Shown: positions 46,634 through 60,300, counted from the first letter of the stretch. The stretch is DNA of 64,000 bases from Climacium dendroides (GCA_950106755.1 OX467089.1:27013345-27077344), one strand, 5' to 3'. Numbers and translations are program-made. Notes: a model not told the origin generated them from the sequence alone.

Positions 46634-49600
46634 CTAGTGCGCCTCTAGCTTGGGTCTTTTCAGAGTCGGTTCAGGCTCTGCAGGTGATGGCCGTGTCCTT
46701 CCTTGTGATTGATGACTCTGGGCAGAAGACTCGGGTGTTGTAGCAACCTGATATCGATTAAAAAAGAAAGAAAAGGCAACCGTTAGACACCAAACATGTG
46801 CTCCTTTGAAAAGTGACACAGAATACTGCTAAAAAAACGGGGTATGCACCAAGTTTTTAATTCACCAATATGCCAGGCACACCGAAGTTGCTCAAGCTGA
46901 AAATAGAAATATGCATTAAAAGCTAATTGCCAATTATAATAACTTCAAAAAGAGTTCCTCTTATTCCAAAATGCAGGGCGTGATCTCTTCTTTCCATTGG
47001 TACGTTTTGTTACTTTTAAAACTTCCTAATTGATTTATTTCAACTCCTGAAGCTATGGAAGCAGCCACATTTGACTATTCGGGTAAAATCATAGGTCAAC
47101 TGCCACAACTGAATCCACAAGACTTTTAGAATTTGGAGCAAAGAAAGGAATAACTGTTTACCTTGACTGAAGTGTCAGCAGCAGCGACTGTGGCATTCTG
47201 ACCAAGATCGATTTGGACAGAAATATTTGCTTTACTCAGGTCCACTCCAGAGCTCTGTAACGCTCGTGTCAAGGTGTCCAGTAACCTGCCAATTTAAGAA
47301 AAATTAACAGTCTCAGCACAAGCAAAGAATTCTAGTCTTTGAATTCGGTGGCCAAAACCAACAACCAACAAAATGCTACCAAGCCATTGAAAGATATAGC
47401 ACTCAAAAAACAATCAAGGACATTTAACCCCAAAGGACCAAGAAGCCTATATTGAGCCTCATGTTAACCTTTTAGCAATTTTCAGCGTGTCATATGAAAA
47501 CTTTCTTTTGTCCAAATTTACATATCCTTTGAACCAGCACACACAATGTTCTGCATTGATTCTAAAGGTACAAAATTTGAACCCCACTGAATTACGTTAC
47601 TCACAATATAATCAACCAAATTGGTAGACTCTTAACCATGACTCCTCAGTCCTTTAGCTGTTCAACATACTGTTGTGCTTTAGCACAAGGATATCAAAGG
47701 ATAAGGTGTACAATTCTAGACACCGTTGCAGGACTTGCAATCAGTTTAAAGCACACGGGATAAGGGATTAAGGTTTAGGATTTAAGTCTTACCCTTGGGA
47801 GTACACAGAAGAGACATTGATGACCCCTCCTTGGATCCGAGGCAAAGCTTGCGCAGGTGAAGCAGCAGATCCATCTCCGGGGGTTCCATGCTCATTTTGT
47901 TGCGACTGCGGATGCCTCGCTTGTTTCTCTTGCGACAGTGGTGATTGTCTAGGAGTGCTGGCACTTGGAGCTTGGGCTCCATCTATTCTACCTGCAAACG
48001 TTGCGGCGGATCTCGGAGGCTCAGCCTTGGATTGCTGGGTAGTCATTTGGTCAGCTTGGCTAGCAAGCGAAAATCGCGGTCTCACTTCAAACTGGTGATC
48101 TGGAGTGGCAGCTCGACCATAGCCCGGGTTGTACCCGTTTTCAAGGGAGCTCACAGTGTCTGGATCACTCAACTTCTCTTTCGCTGGAGAGTTGGAAGCA
48201 AGTGCTCCTCGACTGTAATCCTGTATAACAAAAGAGACCCCATTCGAATCAAAAAACTAATTAATGTCAATTTTGTAGAACATCAGATCGATCTTGACTT
48301 GATGGCCACTTAATAGCTGCTATTATAATATCAAGCTAAATACACCGACATCAGACTAACATTAACCTTTAAGAGCGAAGAAGTCCATATTTCACCTCAT
48401 GTTCTGGATTGTTCAAATAACTATTCTTTTGAACCAACACAGGCAATGTTCTTCACTCAATCTAATGATACAAAGCTTCTCCCCGTTTAAACTATACTTT
48501 CCACAGTACGATCAGTCAAAGTGGTCAATTAAAAATCATGAATTCTTTCTCACAAAGGGTTAGGCTAACAGCATTTGCGTTACACCAACACTAACTTAAA
48601 ATAATACTCAACAACACGAGTAAGGTCTTCTGCTGTGGCGTGTACCTTCGAGGGCACAATGGGCAAGGCATAAGGCAACGGAATGGCCTGCTGCAGAGAC
48701 TGCACTCCCACTGGCAACGGTTGTGCGGTCAATGCAGTCGCATTCTCTTTCTCCCCTTCTAATGAAGAAACGCAACTGTGAATGCTGCAAGCAGGACGGC
48801 TGGGGCCTTGCTGCGTGTTCACGCCGACAGTCGACCGAACTTCCGACACCGGTGCTCCCGCTTGTTCGGTGGAACGGGGAGCTGCGTTCACTTCCGTCGC
48901 AGGCTTAATGTCTACGGGACTCACTCCTGAACCGAAGTCCTTGGCAAATACTAGTGCATTGATCTGTGAGATCTCTTCGCCTGAGCCTGTCGCCCCTCGC
49001 TGCAAAATAGAGCACATCATGCGTACACATGAGACATTGATACTGACAATAGTGAAGTGGACAACTTAGGGCTTCACTTAAACTGAGGATTTGAAAATGG
49101 TCCGAATAGATCGGAAAATGATAGAATTCGATTGGGGTATGATAATTTTATATCAGTGAAATACATGGCATGTGCTGGTTTAAAAATTCACAGAGTCCTC
49201 ACATGATTTACTGGAAATTGCTAAGAAGAAAATGAGACCTAATTTGGGCCTTTCTGGGTTAAGAAAAAGTGATGGTTTGAACATTCGCTCACCTTGCAGA
49301 GATCCCACACCATGGACTTCAGCCTTTCCTGATGCCGTCCTTGCTCCACATTTTCAAACTTGCGTACCTTATCCTGAAGAACTTGAATATACTCAATAAC
49401 CTGCAAGCAGATACAGTTTGTTAAGGAGACTTCATAAACGGTGAGAGAATCTTTGGACTTCTGGCGGATGTGTGAACTGGCATTGTAATCAGAACGAGCC
49501 TGAAAACTCAGTAATGACGGCATCGTGTTGATATAAATTTAGGATATTGTAATTGGATATTCTATTACATAGACGACAGGAAAACAGACCTCTCATACAA

Positions 49601-51834
49601 TCCCACGTACAAGGACTAGAAACTACAGACAGTATGATCCATTGCATTCGTGAGTTCATTAATTACCTCAAGTAAGAAGGACGCTTTATCTCGCTTCTGA
49701 TCACTGTGAGGAACTAAATCTCGCAACATTTGAAACCTGTCATTGATTTTACTCCGCCTCCGCTGCTCCGTGGCTGAATGCTTGGACCTTGGCGTACACG
49801 CCCTCAAATCGGCATTCTTAGAATCCACTCTCTGTGCAGCATCCCCTGAGAATGGCAGGAATAACAAAACGTTGAGCATAGGTTTCTTCAATGAAAACAA
49901 AAGGGACACCCATCATCCAAGCCTTCTGTAAGACACAAAACCTACCTTTTTGTGACATTGACTCTTTCCGACTTCCTTTCATTCGCTCAGACGAGTCTTC
50001 GTCTTCATCATCGTCCTCCTCCGATGGCGGTCGCGCAGGGCGTTTCGGAACCTCCAGCATACCTTGAGCCGCTTGTGCCCACTGCCTGCAAATCCAACAC
50101 AATCCCAAATTCAACATGGGTTCCATATGTACAGGAATCTAGAACACCAACCATGAAGCGCCACTATAAGGGTGGAGAAAACAAACTTATAGAAGAGTTT
50201 GAAATTGAAGCTTACTTGGTCATAGCTGGTATAGACTGATGTCCATTCTCAACTGTAGTTTTGACTGCTGGAATACCTGCTGGAAACGTCAGATCTGATG
50301 GCATACCAAATTTGAACCGGACTCCTGGCCAATACGCGAGATTTTCTGTCAATTACAAAGAGAGAAGGCGATCAGTTCAGTCATACACGAAATATAAAAC
50401 ACACACGAAATCTCACAGCCATGAACCAGAAAACAGGTCAGAAAACAAAAGTTTGCGAGTCCTTGTGACTCTGAACAAGTACACTCAACCCTCGTTATAA
50501 TGAGCTTCTCTACAACGGCATTCTAGAACATCCTGCACACTCGCTGCACTATATGAACAGTAGCACATTTCTCACACATTCAAACCATGTCGGACTGAAA
50601 AACTTGGGCTCCCAGGTCGTGAGATTGAAGAGGATTGAGTGCAATACTATGCCAGTCGAATACAAGCAATAATCGAATTTTCAATACAAAGATGCTCAAA
50701 TCTTCAGGTCTATAACCTCAAAATCACAAAGTAAACAAGGGCATATCTGGGACACTAACCTCGCCCATTAGCAGCTTCAGGATCCACGGCGACCTCCACA
50801 CCTCTCAAAGACTCCTGAGGCCCACTGTGATCCTCCCGCGACGAAAGCGTGGCCACAGGGTACCCCCGACTTTGACGCAAGGCCTCCGCCTCGCCCACCA
50901 TCCGAATCATCGAGTTTGGCGGCACCGCATAAGGAACTTGAATGCTGGCGTAATTCGGCAACACTCCAGAGTGCATCCGCTCACCAGGACCAGGAGTGGA
51001 ATGACGAGATTGTAGCGCTGGGATTGTATTAGCAGGTTTCTCTCGCGGCGTGGGCCCGTCTCTGTACGTTGATCGCACGCCATTCCGTTCCAGTGGTTGC
51101 AGAAAATCATGTGTAGTGAGTGCAGAGGATAAGCCTGGATATCAGAAATAAAACCTTCAAGGTCAGAGCTATCCTATTTCTAGAGTTCTCTATGCGTAGG
51201 AAACGAATTTGCTACTCATGTATCAAACATGGCTGACGCGGAGGATCTAGTTTAGAAACGTAAACTTCGAAGATTACTTACGAGCGTCCCAATTCTAGAA
51301 TTCGGCACAATTACGGTAAAAGGAAGGATGCGAGAACGTGTATCTTACCTGCGCCGGACCCGTTTTCCGCTGGCTGGGATGGTTTGTCATAAAGCGAGAG
51401 AAAGTCGTGGGTAGAAGGTTTAGTGTCTGTAAACAAAACGAGGAATGCCTCACAGTCAATTTGCATTACTAAAATCCACTAATGCTATGAAGGGCATCCG
51501 CCAAAGCACCAGGAACATTTTTCAGAAGGGATCCTGGGTCCCTCTAAGTACGAGGAGAATTGAGCACCAGCATTGAATAAGAACATAAGGAGCCTCCTGA
51601 AAACAACCCAGACGGAAGGAAATGCGGACCTTCGTTGACAGCAAAATGGTGGGGCGACCTTTCAGTCTGTTGTTGCTGCTGCTGCGCCATAGCCGCGTTG
51701 TATCTATGCACCACGTGAAACTCGCGTTGCTGCTGCTGCTGCTGTGCAGTGGAATCTCCGAAGCTTGCAGTGAACGAGGACGATCTCTCAGGCCCCTGCT
51801 GCTGTTTCTGCCCCTCCGTGGCCACGAACGCCAT
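46634..51834 (-). CDS. BIM: BIM-type bHLH transcription factor, 11 exons
   Basis: Exons (minus strand): 51834-51630, 51426-51349, 51134-50760, 50345-50216, 50085-49946, 49845-49667, 49400-49293, 48999-48646, 48220-47793, 47285-47162, 46747-46634. They join in frame to 744 residues. Family: BES1-INTERACTING MYC-LIKE proteins, which bind E-boxes with BES1/BZR1 in brassinosteroid-type signalling. Seen: polyQ at 31-36 and 51-56; THDFLSLY at 74-81 and [11 protein letters not shown] at 101-111; acidic run 285-293; bHLH at about 329-381 with the E-box contacts His332, Glu336, Arg340 ([16 protein letters not shown]) and helix 2 crossing the exon 6/7 junction; the C-terminal [20 protein letters not shown] at 672-691 and KRPK near the end. 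All introns are GT-AG; the first donor (G/GTCCGC) is weak but is the only one giving the right phase. Whether non-vascular members answer brassinosteroids is unknown. Confidence 0.95.
51664..51745 (-). repeat. Two CAG runs in BIM exon 1
   Basis: Two runs coding six Gln each (residues 31-36 and 51-56), mostly pure CAG with one or two CAA, a place of likely length variation between individuals. Confidence 0.85.
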
Positions 51835-52300
51835 CTAACTCACACCACGACCACAACACCAACACCTACACCTACACTGGTTTCCACGGATGCTTGTAAC
51901 CAACCAATTCCCAAGTGCTTGCACCAAATCTCCGCCTCAAAACCTCGAATAATTCGTAGCCGAGGTTTAGGGACCACACCCACAATCACAGCTCCCCGCT
52001 TGTGAGATTACTCTAAGCACGCGAATGTCGTCGGATTATCTCCTGAACAAAACTCCAAGTTGTTCCTATCCTAAATCTACAAGCGCCACTCGAAATTCCT
52101 CCCCTGGAAACGAAGGCTTGATCCGTAGTATTATCCTCTAAAGCTGGTTGAATCGCCACGGACAAGCTGGCTCTATATCATATCCTCTGGCGTAAGCAAG
52201 CTTGGTCCTCCTCCTCCGACCACCACAACCGTCGTGCGCACGAAGAAGAGCCCCGCCCGCCCAGTTGGAGACGTCAACATCGAGCATGCGTCCTGTTCCT
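51835..52300 (-). promoter_or_regulatory. Leader and proximal promoter of the BIM-like gene
   Basis: Just upstream of the ATG the minus strand is GT-rich (GGTGTAGGTGTTGGTGTTGTGG). No clear TATA box was found; a weak GATATAGAG lies near 52170. Transcript start unknown. Confidence 0.4.
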
Positions 52301-53580
52301 GCTGCTGCTCTTGCTCCTCGTCGTCGTCGTCCTCATCTCCTCCTCCTCATCATAGCTGCCAGCCCCTGTGAGCGCCACCCCAGCTCCTGGAGTGCTGCTG
52401 CACCAGCAGCGTGGCCCCAGCAGGCGTGGTGCCCCTGGTGGGGACCCCGAACGCATTCACGTGTCCGTCGTGTCCACAACATGCGCATGCACGGACAACC
52501 AGGCGCAATCCCAGGGAATCACGCGGGGGGCAGCTGGGGGGGGGGGGGGGACGCCAGGAATGAACTCACGCACCTGCTCCAGGACTCCTGCTCCCAAGCC
52601 TCGAGCGCCTCCACTCGCGCTTTACCTTACCTTGCCTTCACAAAACGCTATTGTACTCATCATCACCATCACTAGAACGCCAACTGCGCCTGCTATCACC
52701 AAGGATCTTGACGATACTCAACCTGAGACTCAACCAGCGAGCGCCACCCACGCATGATGAGCTACTGTAGCGCAGGAAGGGGGGGGGGCGCAAAGACCGA
52801 GGAAACGAATGCCCGGAAACCAGTGAAACATAATTTTTAAAAAAAACACGCTAGCGTGGTGAAGCGTTGGTCACGAGCTGCGACAGAAATGGGCGAAAGG
52901 GAAGGGGGCTGGCAAGAGGACGGGGCCTGATTGGGTGACGGGTGGGGTTGGCTTCCGGACGGTTACCTGACGAGTGGGCGTGGCTACCTGACGGGTGGGT
53001 TGGGGTCCCTGACGGGTGGGTTGGGTCCCTGACGGGTGGGGGCTTGACTTCCTGACGGGGGGGACTTGGCTTCCCTGGCTCCCCTGACGGCTGGACTGAC
53101 AAGAGGGCAGGCATGGCGAGGCCCGTGATGCGAATTGATGACATCGCGGAACCAGACTGCCTCCCCCCCGCGTGCGTCAGCTGCCAGCACTTCCAGCAGC
53201 AGGAGGAGCAGGAGGCCGCGGAGCGGGCATGACGGTCGCCACGGCTCGGAAAGCACGGCGGCAGTGCGGCCGGGTCTCGCGGGGGCCGGGAAGGGCGGCG
53301 CCAGGGCGTGCTGGGGCTTCGCCATGTGTGCGAGAGCTGCCAATCGTGACTCGGGAGAGGGCGAGAGGGGGCCAGGTTCTTTTCCTTTTCTTTTTCGTTG
53401 TTCCATGGGGTTTCTTTTATGGGGGCGTGACGGGGGGATGCCGCCTTGGGCTCCGCCTTGATGCTCGGTCTCCGCGCAACCCTTTGGCCGCCACGGTCGC
53501 GCCGTCCGTCCATGCACCTGCCCGGTGTCACTCGGATCACGTAAAGTTAGACCGTGGGGTGGGAGGGGAGGGGGAAAAAC
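52300..53580. other. GC-rich island upstream of the BIM-like gene
   Basis: Strong GC and CpG content with a run of 14 G at about 52536-52549 and of 9 G near 52780. Long open frames on both strands are expected from GC bias (few stop codons) and their products are Pro/Arg/Ser-rich with no domain. It may be part of the BIM promoter or a separate CpG-rich element. Confidence 0.5.
52930..53095. repeat. GC-rich minisatellite, CTGACGGGTGGGTTGGGTCC
   Basis: About six or seven units of 19 to 25 bases share CCTGACGGGTGGG. Two adjacent ones near 52990-53040 are almost exact. On the minus strand they read as repeated PTHPSG, a repeat artefact. Confidence 0.8.
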
Positions 53581-53599
53581 ATTAATCGTGGGATAGGTA

Positions 53600-55400
53600 T
53601 AAAAACTTGTCCGCCATTTTGAAGTGATAATTTTGTATCCCATGATCACTTGTACATACAGTAATTGAATTGAGGATCTCTCATATCAAATATGAATTTC
53701 AGTATTCCAAATAATATTTCTTGCAATTTTTTTCAAGATGGAAAACATGAGCAAAACTCCAATTCTTTGCTCCGTGAAGAAGGATCGTAGGACTCTGTGT
53801 CTCATTGCTAGGTTGTCCTCATCACCATCTACCACCCAGGAAGAGGATACCATTACCTATTTAGAGTCTAACAATTTTTTATGCCCACCCACTCATCCCA
53901 AATTTTCCACCTTTGTGAATTTATTACTCAACATGAATAATCAAGTTTTTCGGAAAGATTTGAATTCATTAGATGAGATTTCAGCTCTCTAGAGGGTTGT
54001 GAGTTCCCCAAACTACGAGAACTGCCCTATAGAGGGTCATGACAACTCGCTGACATGGTCAAGAGACTGCCACGTTGGAAGAAAAATTCAACTTTTTTCT
54101 TCATTTCAAGAATGTAATTTTTTTTTTAAATTTGGAAACAATTGTTCACCAAAATCTACGAGGGGGACCAGAGTCAGGAATAGGCTTGAAACGGCCCTCC
54201 TAGACCCCCCCCAAAAATCATCTAATGCCTTTTTGAAAACACACATTCTGAATTTGCATGAAGAGCGTTGGACAAAGTAAGAGGCTCCAAAATTGTGCAA
54301 GCTCTAAAACTGCCCACATCTTCAAATGTACACTACATGTACATGTTGCTTTTCCATAGCCTTCAGCAATGTACAAACAATCTACATTGTAGGAGGTGGA
54401 CGATTTCAAAGCCCTATGCCATTTCAACTTCAAAAATTTTATATCTAATTCCACAAAGCTCAAAAAAACATGAAACGACTTGGGTTAGATCCCAATTCCA
54501 CTTGCCTTTCAAGAAAAATCCACTGAAAATCATTTCACGAAGCTTCAACACCCCAAAATTCAGTTTCAGCTCGTAGGTGTGCAATTTCTGGACCTGTTAC
54601 CCCAGAAGCACAGAATCAACAGGGGGTTGTCACCACCAGTTCATTCTGCATCCATCAGTTCCAGCCATTCCAGCCATTCCAGCGATTGATTCATCCATGG
54701 CGGGACATGGCGCTTCTCCATCTCTGACCCTGGAAAGGAAAACATGGGAAGGTTGACGAACTCCCGTCATGAAATCAGTCCAAAACTGCAGTAAATTTGA
54801 CTGAAGTAACCCCACTGAAATGATGGAGAAAGTCTCCCATCTGGATGCTCTTCTGGCTGGCTCCTGAAGTCAATTTGCAAAAGGCTACTACAGTATGCCT
54901 TTTCTACATCATTGCCATGAGGTCGTCTTGTCATTTTGATGACCGGTACACTGAATGGGGCGAAACGAGGGCTTCAATCCGCCAATCCAATACCTTCCCT
55001 TCCTCTCAGCACCTTTCCCTCCCTCGGGCTGTTTTTTTCTTCTTCTTTTTTACACAAGGAAAGTAGCCTTTACTGCAAGACAGAACCTCCCTCTGGCTTT
55101 CAGTTCCGTCTTCTTTCTTGGGGTGTTCAGGCTCCTTGGCATTGGCGGAGGGACAGCATCTTCATCCACAACTTTACAGCACATGACAAATCCAAGAGCT
55201 GCCAATCGAACCAACCAACCAAGGAACCAACCAAGGAACCTGGACCACCACCACCCCAACCCCTCTTTTTTGCGACTGACCAGACCAGTCACCTCCCCAT
55301 CTAATGGAAAATGTGCGCGACCAGGTCATGCAAACATTGTTTCCATGTGGGCGCGGAGTCCCATTAGCAGGGCCGTGGGAGGCCAAGAGTGACACGTAAG
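53600..55400. other. Spacer, no gene seen
   Basis: Mixed composition. An AACCAACCAAGG-type short tandem repeat lies at 55206-55240. Frames on both strands were not recognised. Confidence 0.45.
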
Positions 55401-56342
55401 TTACCCCTAGAGGACCAAGGCCTTATTTCTACCAAAAAAACACTCAAAACTACCAGTTTTGTAGCAAAGAGTAAAAAAATTTGAAAATTATTTTTTCTGC
55501 ACATCCAATCATAGGATCTTATACCTTACTAGTATGAAAATGTGTGAAAAAAAATTCAGAAATTTTGACCACATTGATTAAAAAGATATATGCGTTTAAA
55601 GTGAAAAATAATAATTTTTTCAACGCCTTGCGGGATTGGATTATTTGACTTTGAATTTTTTTAACTTAAATTTTTTGCACTATAGAGTTTTGAGCTTTAA
55701 ACCCTTATTGTGTGAAATTGAGTTGAGGGTTTAGGGGAAAAAAATTCAAAAAAACCCATAATTTTCATGTTTAAAAAAATTGTTAAGTAGAAGTAGGTAT
55801 GAGAAAGAAAGAAAATTTAAATTATTAATATCTTTAAGATGGAATTAAAATGCAATAATCCCAATGGTGAGATTGTTCTAACAAGCAAGAAAAATCATGT
55901 AAAATTTTTTCTTCAAAAAATTTATAAAAATTGCATTCAAGAAGATGCTCGAACTACCCGAAAATTTCTGAATGCAATCATTTTCAGGAAGATGCTCGAA
56001 CTACCCGAAAAACAAGATTGTTCATAACTTTCTCATAATAAGTCCAAATCAAATGAATCAAAGCTTCCCATGTAGACAAAAAATATAATATATGAGGGAA
56101 AAACATTTAAAATTTTGAATTTTTGAATTTTTTTTGTTGCCCCCTCTCCCTTGCTTTGAGCTTATTTGGGCATAACTTTCATTCCCGGGCATCAATTGAA
56201 AAAAAATTATATTCCCATAAAGCTCATCAGTTTTTCTATCTTCAAAAAAAATTCAAAAAATCATGACAAAATTTTAGCTCATAGGTACCTGCCCGAAATC
56301 CAATTTGTCCCCTTGAAGGGACAATGGTCCTTTAGAGGTTAA
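55401..56342 (-). mobile_element. TTAA-bordered inverted-repeat element, copy C (inverted)
   Basis: Left end TTACCCCTAGAGGACCAAGG and right end CCTTTAGAGG with TTAA (56339-56342) are mirror images. The interior aligns in reverse with copy B, for example AATCCCAATGGTGAGATTGTTC and the mirror of GAAGATGCTTAGATTGC. A 57-base internal duplication (GAAGATGCTCGAACTACCCG at about 55941 and 55990) is specific to this copy. Confidence 0.75.
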
Positions 56343-58980
56343 TACGGTAGGTACACCCAAATGTGCCACGGACCTTAAACCGCCATCTATACTATACGTA
56401 CATCTCCAAAATCAGCGTTTTGAACCTATGTGGAAGCAACGCTTTTAGAACCGAACTTTATTCCTTAATAACTTTTGCACACAGTATCCAAATGCCATGT
56501 TCTCTGATGCATTGGAACCTCCTTTCACTCGCCAACGAGAACATATGAAAATTTGACCAGTCTAATACTAGAAAATAGGCTCCATAGTAGCAAAAAGTGA
56601 CGGTTAGGGGTGTACCTACCTTAACTTAATAACAACACTCCAGTGAGTCCCTGTCTTCAGTTGGCTGCATTTTTCTTTTTCTTCTTCTTCCCCACATCAT
56701 CAGTCTGTTGCTTGGCCGGGGTTGGGTTTTCAAGTGCTGGCTGGCTGGCTGGCTGGCTATTCCACATTTATTATTGGGACTGAGAAGCACAGAATTGGGC
56801 CAGAGGGGGGTCCAGACCCCTGCAACCAAAAGCCATTAAAATTATGGATCTCACATGAAACATGCCCCCGCTTGCACATGCCATAGGGGTGCCGTCGTAC
56901 GGTGGGATGCGAGGGAAGGGGAGGGACCCCCTACCCCACCTGCTGTACGACGAGAGTCCTGCTGGAGTCCGGGAGTCTGGGACGTCCAGAGGCCGGTTGT
57001 GGCGAAAACGTGCGGAAAATCCACCAATGGCAAGCCCAAGCACTGCAAGGTGGTTGGTTCTGTGGGGTTACTTGGGACAGCCCACGAAATAAGTTTAACT
57101 CCCCCTTGGGGATTGAATAAGGCACCAGTGGGGGGCCAAGGATTTACGACTTTTTTTTTTCGGCCGAACCTGATCCACAAGAACAGCGGTTGGGAACTTG
57201 CAATATGTCCACAAACATAAAAGTTAATTATACTACTGTCACCGGAGTGTTTCATGTGAGAGAAAAGAGCCCACAAACCATTTTCCAGATGGCAATGTTT
57301 GGGGAAATAACGGCGGGGAGTTCAAAGTTCGCTAGTGGAATTGGGGGGGGGGGGAATGGGTTGCAAATGGAAAACATCAGGCTAAAGATGGTGCAAAAAA
57401 ATCTATAAAATTTATACTTTAAAGTAAAAAAAAATAGAGGAAATAAACGGGCTCCATGCTTGAAAAAACAGTTCAGTTTGGGAATTGAAGGAAAATAGCA
57501 GACAAAAGTAGAAAAGTTTCCTGGACACTGTTACAGAGTCTCTGCTTGGCAGCACTCATAGCATGGGCACATTCAAGTAAGTCAATAATGCAGACATTAA
57601 TTTGAAGAAGAAGAAAAAAATGGGTATGTTTCTGGTACACTTTTTCAAATCAAAATCAGTCTTGCACAATTCATAAAGATTGGAAACTCCAGCCGAGAAA
57701 TTGAGGCAAATGTGACCAATTCTTATCATGGGGAAAATGAAGATATTTCTTATTTGCCCCTGATTATAAAATTTGGAAACTTTGTGACCATCCTTGGAAT
57801 GAAGGACCCTAAATTTTCTCAAATACTTCAGCAAATACCAAATTAACTGCTCCAAAATAAATAAATGCATAATTAATTGGTATAAGAATTGGAACTTTTG
57901 CACATTGGGTACAACAAGACGACATTGATTGTGAGGGGGAAATGAGCATCAACCTGAAAATAAGTTGTCAACACGAGGAATTTCATTTTTGTGGAAATTG
58001 TTTCACTACAACAATATTACAACACACTAATTCTACATCACTTTGATAAAAAAATATGCCACTCAAAAATCGGTGATGTCCTAACCTAAGTTCTCCCACA
58101 TAATAGTACATTTTTTTGGTCATCTATCACAACATTGTGACATCCTTCAAACATGTGCATCAAAATATATAGGAATTGGGGAGGATAAACAACATTTTGC
58201 CAAATCCATCAAAGTTAGGTCTTGGGACTCTCCAAACATTTTTTATTATAATAAGTTATAGAATACAAATATAAAAACACAATTTCAAAATCGTATAAAT
58301 TAGTGGCTTTATCTTAGGACGCATTCCCATTAGCCACCTAGAGGTCTAGTTTCAAGCCCTCAGGCTCCATTAAAAAAAAACTAGTTGTTGTACGACTAGC
58401 TTGTCTTCCAGCCTCTAGTCCATGTAATTGGGAATTATAGACCTGGAGCACCTAGAGGGTCAATCAGAGGCCCCTATTCCAAAGAAGAAACAACAACAAA
58501 TTTCACTTCAAAGGGCAAAAGTATGCTTCATCAAGCATTCCTGGTGGTTTCGAGGTGGTTTTCACGGCACTTAATCCACGTCCTCCGAGAAAGCTCCAGA
58601 TTCTCTTATAGGCGCAATAGAGACCAACCAACGCAATAGAAATCCACTTGGAGGGGCCAACCCATCCCCAATACTAAGACCTCACATAACATTGTTAATC
58701 AAGCATAAAGGGGTCCTTTTTGCTTCAATAGACAAGGGGACACTAAAAGTTTCTTAATCTACTGCATAAATCAACATGGGGGAGAGGATGGGCTAGAGGA
58801 TGGGCCAACACTTACAACCTTCCCCCATGCGCCAATCCAATGCTTTTTTAGGGAACATAACCAAATTCCCCCAAGGGATGGAGTGGGGTTATACCTCCAA
58901 CAACGTTATGCCGATGGCCCAATGCAGACCACACGAGCGGCATGGGTGTGCAATTTCCATATGCGCATCGAAATCAGTCC
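56343..58980. other. Spacer, no gene seen
   Basis: Includes a (GGCT)5 run at about 56738-56757, a GC-rich patch at 56850-57130 with unrecognised frames, and a 12-G run at about 57342-57354. The rest is AT-rich. Confidence 0.45.
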
Positions 58981-59049
58981 CGTTCCCTCCCTTGGTTTCC
59001 ATTAAAAAAAACAAGCAGTAAAAGTGTGTGAGAGTAAGAAGGGGGAAAA

Positions 59050-59600
59050 AAAGCTCACAATAGCTGACAGAGCTGTTCCGGGAAGTGGGCCACCAGGCAG
59101 CCGGGAGCGATCACGGGGAGCGGCGGGCGGGCGGGCGGGGTTGCGGGCTTGCGGGGGGCCATCAATACTGGAGGCCCGTCGGGAGGTGAGGAGGAAGGAG
59201 GCAGGCAAGAGCCCGGAATGTCCAGCCCAGGGAGCACCTCAACATCCAGGGCCACACTATAATGAAGAAGAACGGGGAGAAGACACTCCTGACACGGCCG
59301 ACTGACACGGGAAGCGGGAAGGCGGACAGACGGACGGAGGCGGCAAGGCGGCAAAGGCGGCAAAGGCGGCAGAACAGGCAAGGCAGCAGAACAGACGGGC
59401 CGACGTGGCAGAAGCGGACGCGGCGGGGGCAGACCGGCACGTGGGGGTGGGGGTGGGGGGCCTGGACCGGGTCGTGCGCTAGCGGCCCCCGGGTCCCGGG
59501 CCCCCGGTGTTCCACGCCCGTGCAATCCCCCCTCCGTGCTGCCTCATGCACGCCTGCTCCCCACTCCGCTTCAGGGATATCATACTTTTTCCTTTCTCAC
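59050..59600. other. Second GC-rich island with GGCGGCAAA repeats
   Basis: GC- and purine-rich; GGCGGCAAA-type units recur at 59335-59375 and GCGGGCGG at 59123-59142. The long frames (Pro/Arg-rich on the minus strand) are biased-composition artefacts as far as can be seen. Confidence 0.5.
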
Positions 59601-60089
59601 GAAAAAGCAATAGCGCACTACCTTACTTTAAATCACAAGCGCCACCTACTACGGGAGACTCCCCCACCACCACAGCACCGACCGAGCGGAGGCAAATCCA
59701 TTTTTTTAAGGTGATTTAAAAAAAAATTGACCTGCATTGAAGGGGCCAGGGTTGGAGCACACGGCGTCGGGTCTTACAGGGGGGTCAAACTCCACATTTT
59801 TCACAGCAGGACCATTTCAAATAAATCAATCAATTGAAAGGAAGGCGAAAGGGGCGGTATTAAATGTTATAGTGGTGCTCGGAATTTCAACGTTCATTCA
59901 CATAAGGAAGAACCGCCCATTACCAACCATAGCCCCATCACCAACCAATAGGAGGCTGAAAGTCTAGAGAGGCTAGACTAATTTCAAAACATGAGTTTTC
60001 GATTTCCGTCCATCAATTCCTCCATTCTTTTCATGACACATCTCCTTGGTTTGGAGCGCCATAGTGAACTTTTTAATGAGTGGTTTTGA

Positions 60090-60300
60090 AATAGTCTAAA
60101 CAGTGGACTTGGGGTCCATATCAACTTTTGCCTTTTAGAATTCATAGTAATTTCAGTTGAAGCGATAAAATTACCAAATTTTAGCAACGTCCCTCATTTT
60201 TATCTTTGTACCTGTGGAAATATTCCCTTTGCCTTACTATATACTACACATATGTCCGCAATTGCTTATTTGGTCGGCTATGGGTGGTTCTACCTTATTG
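60090..60300. repeat. Dispersed repeat, second copy of the 17.7 kb sequence
   Basis: Ordered matches with 17640-17900, same orientation, ending in CTTATTTGGTCGGCTATGGG. Confidence 0.6.

Noticed and set aside
52851..53649. Long minus-strand frames (229 and 221 residues)
   Set aside because: GC bias and minisatellite repeats explain their length; products are Pro/Arg/Ser-rich without any domain.
58320..58400. SINE-like stretch with B-box-like GTTTCAAGCCC and an A-run
   Set aside because: No convincing A-box at the right distance and no second copy found in the window.
59055..59551. Long Pro-rich minus-strand frames
   Set aside because: Composition artefact of a GC-rich repeat area; no domain or splice context.
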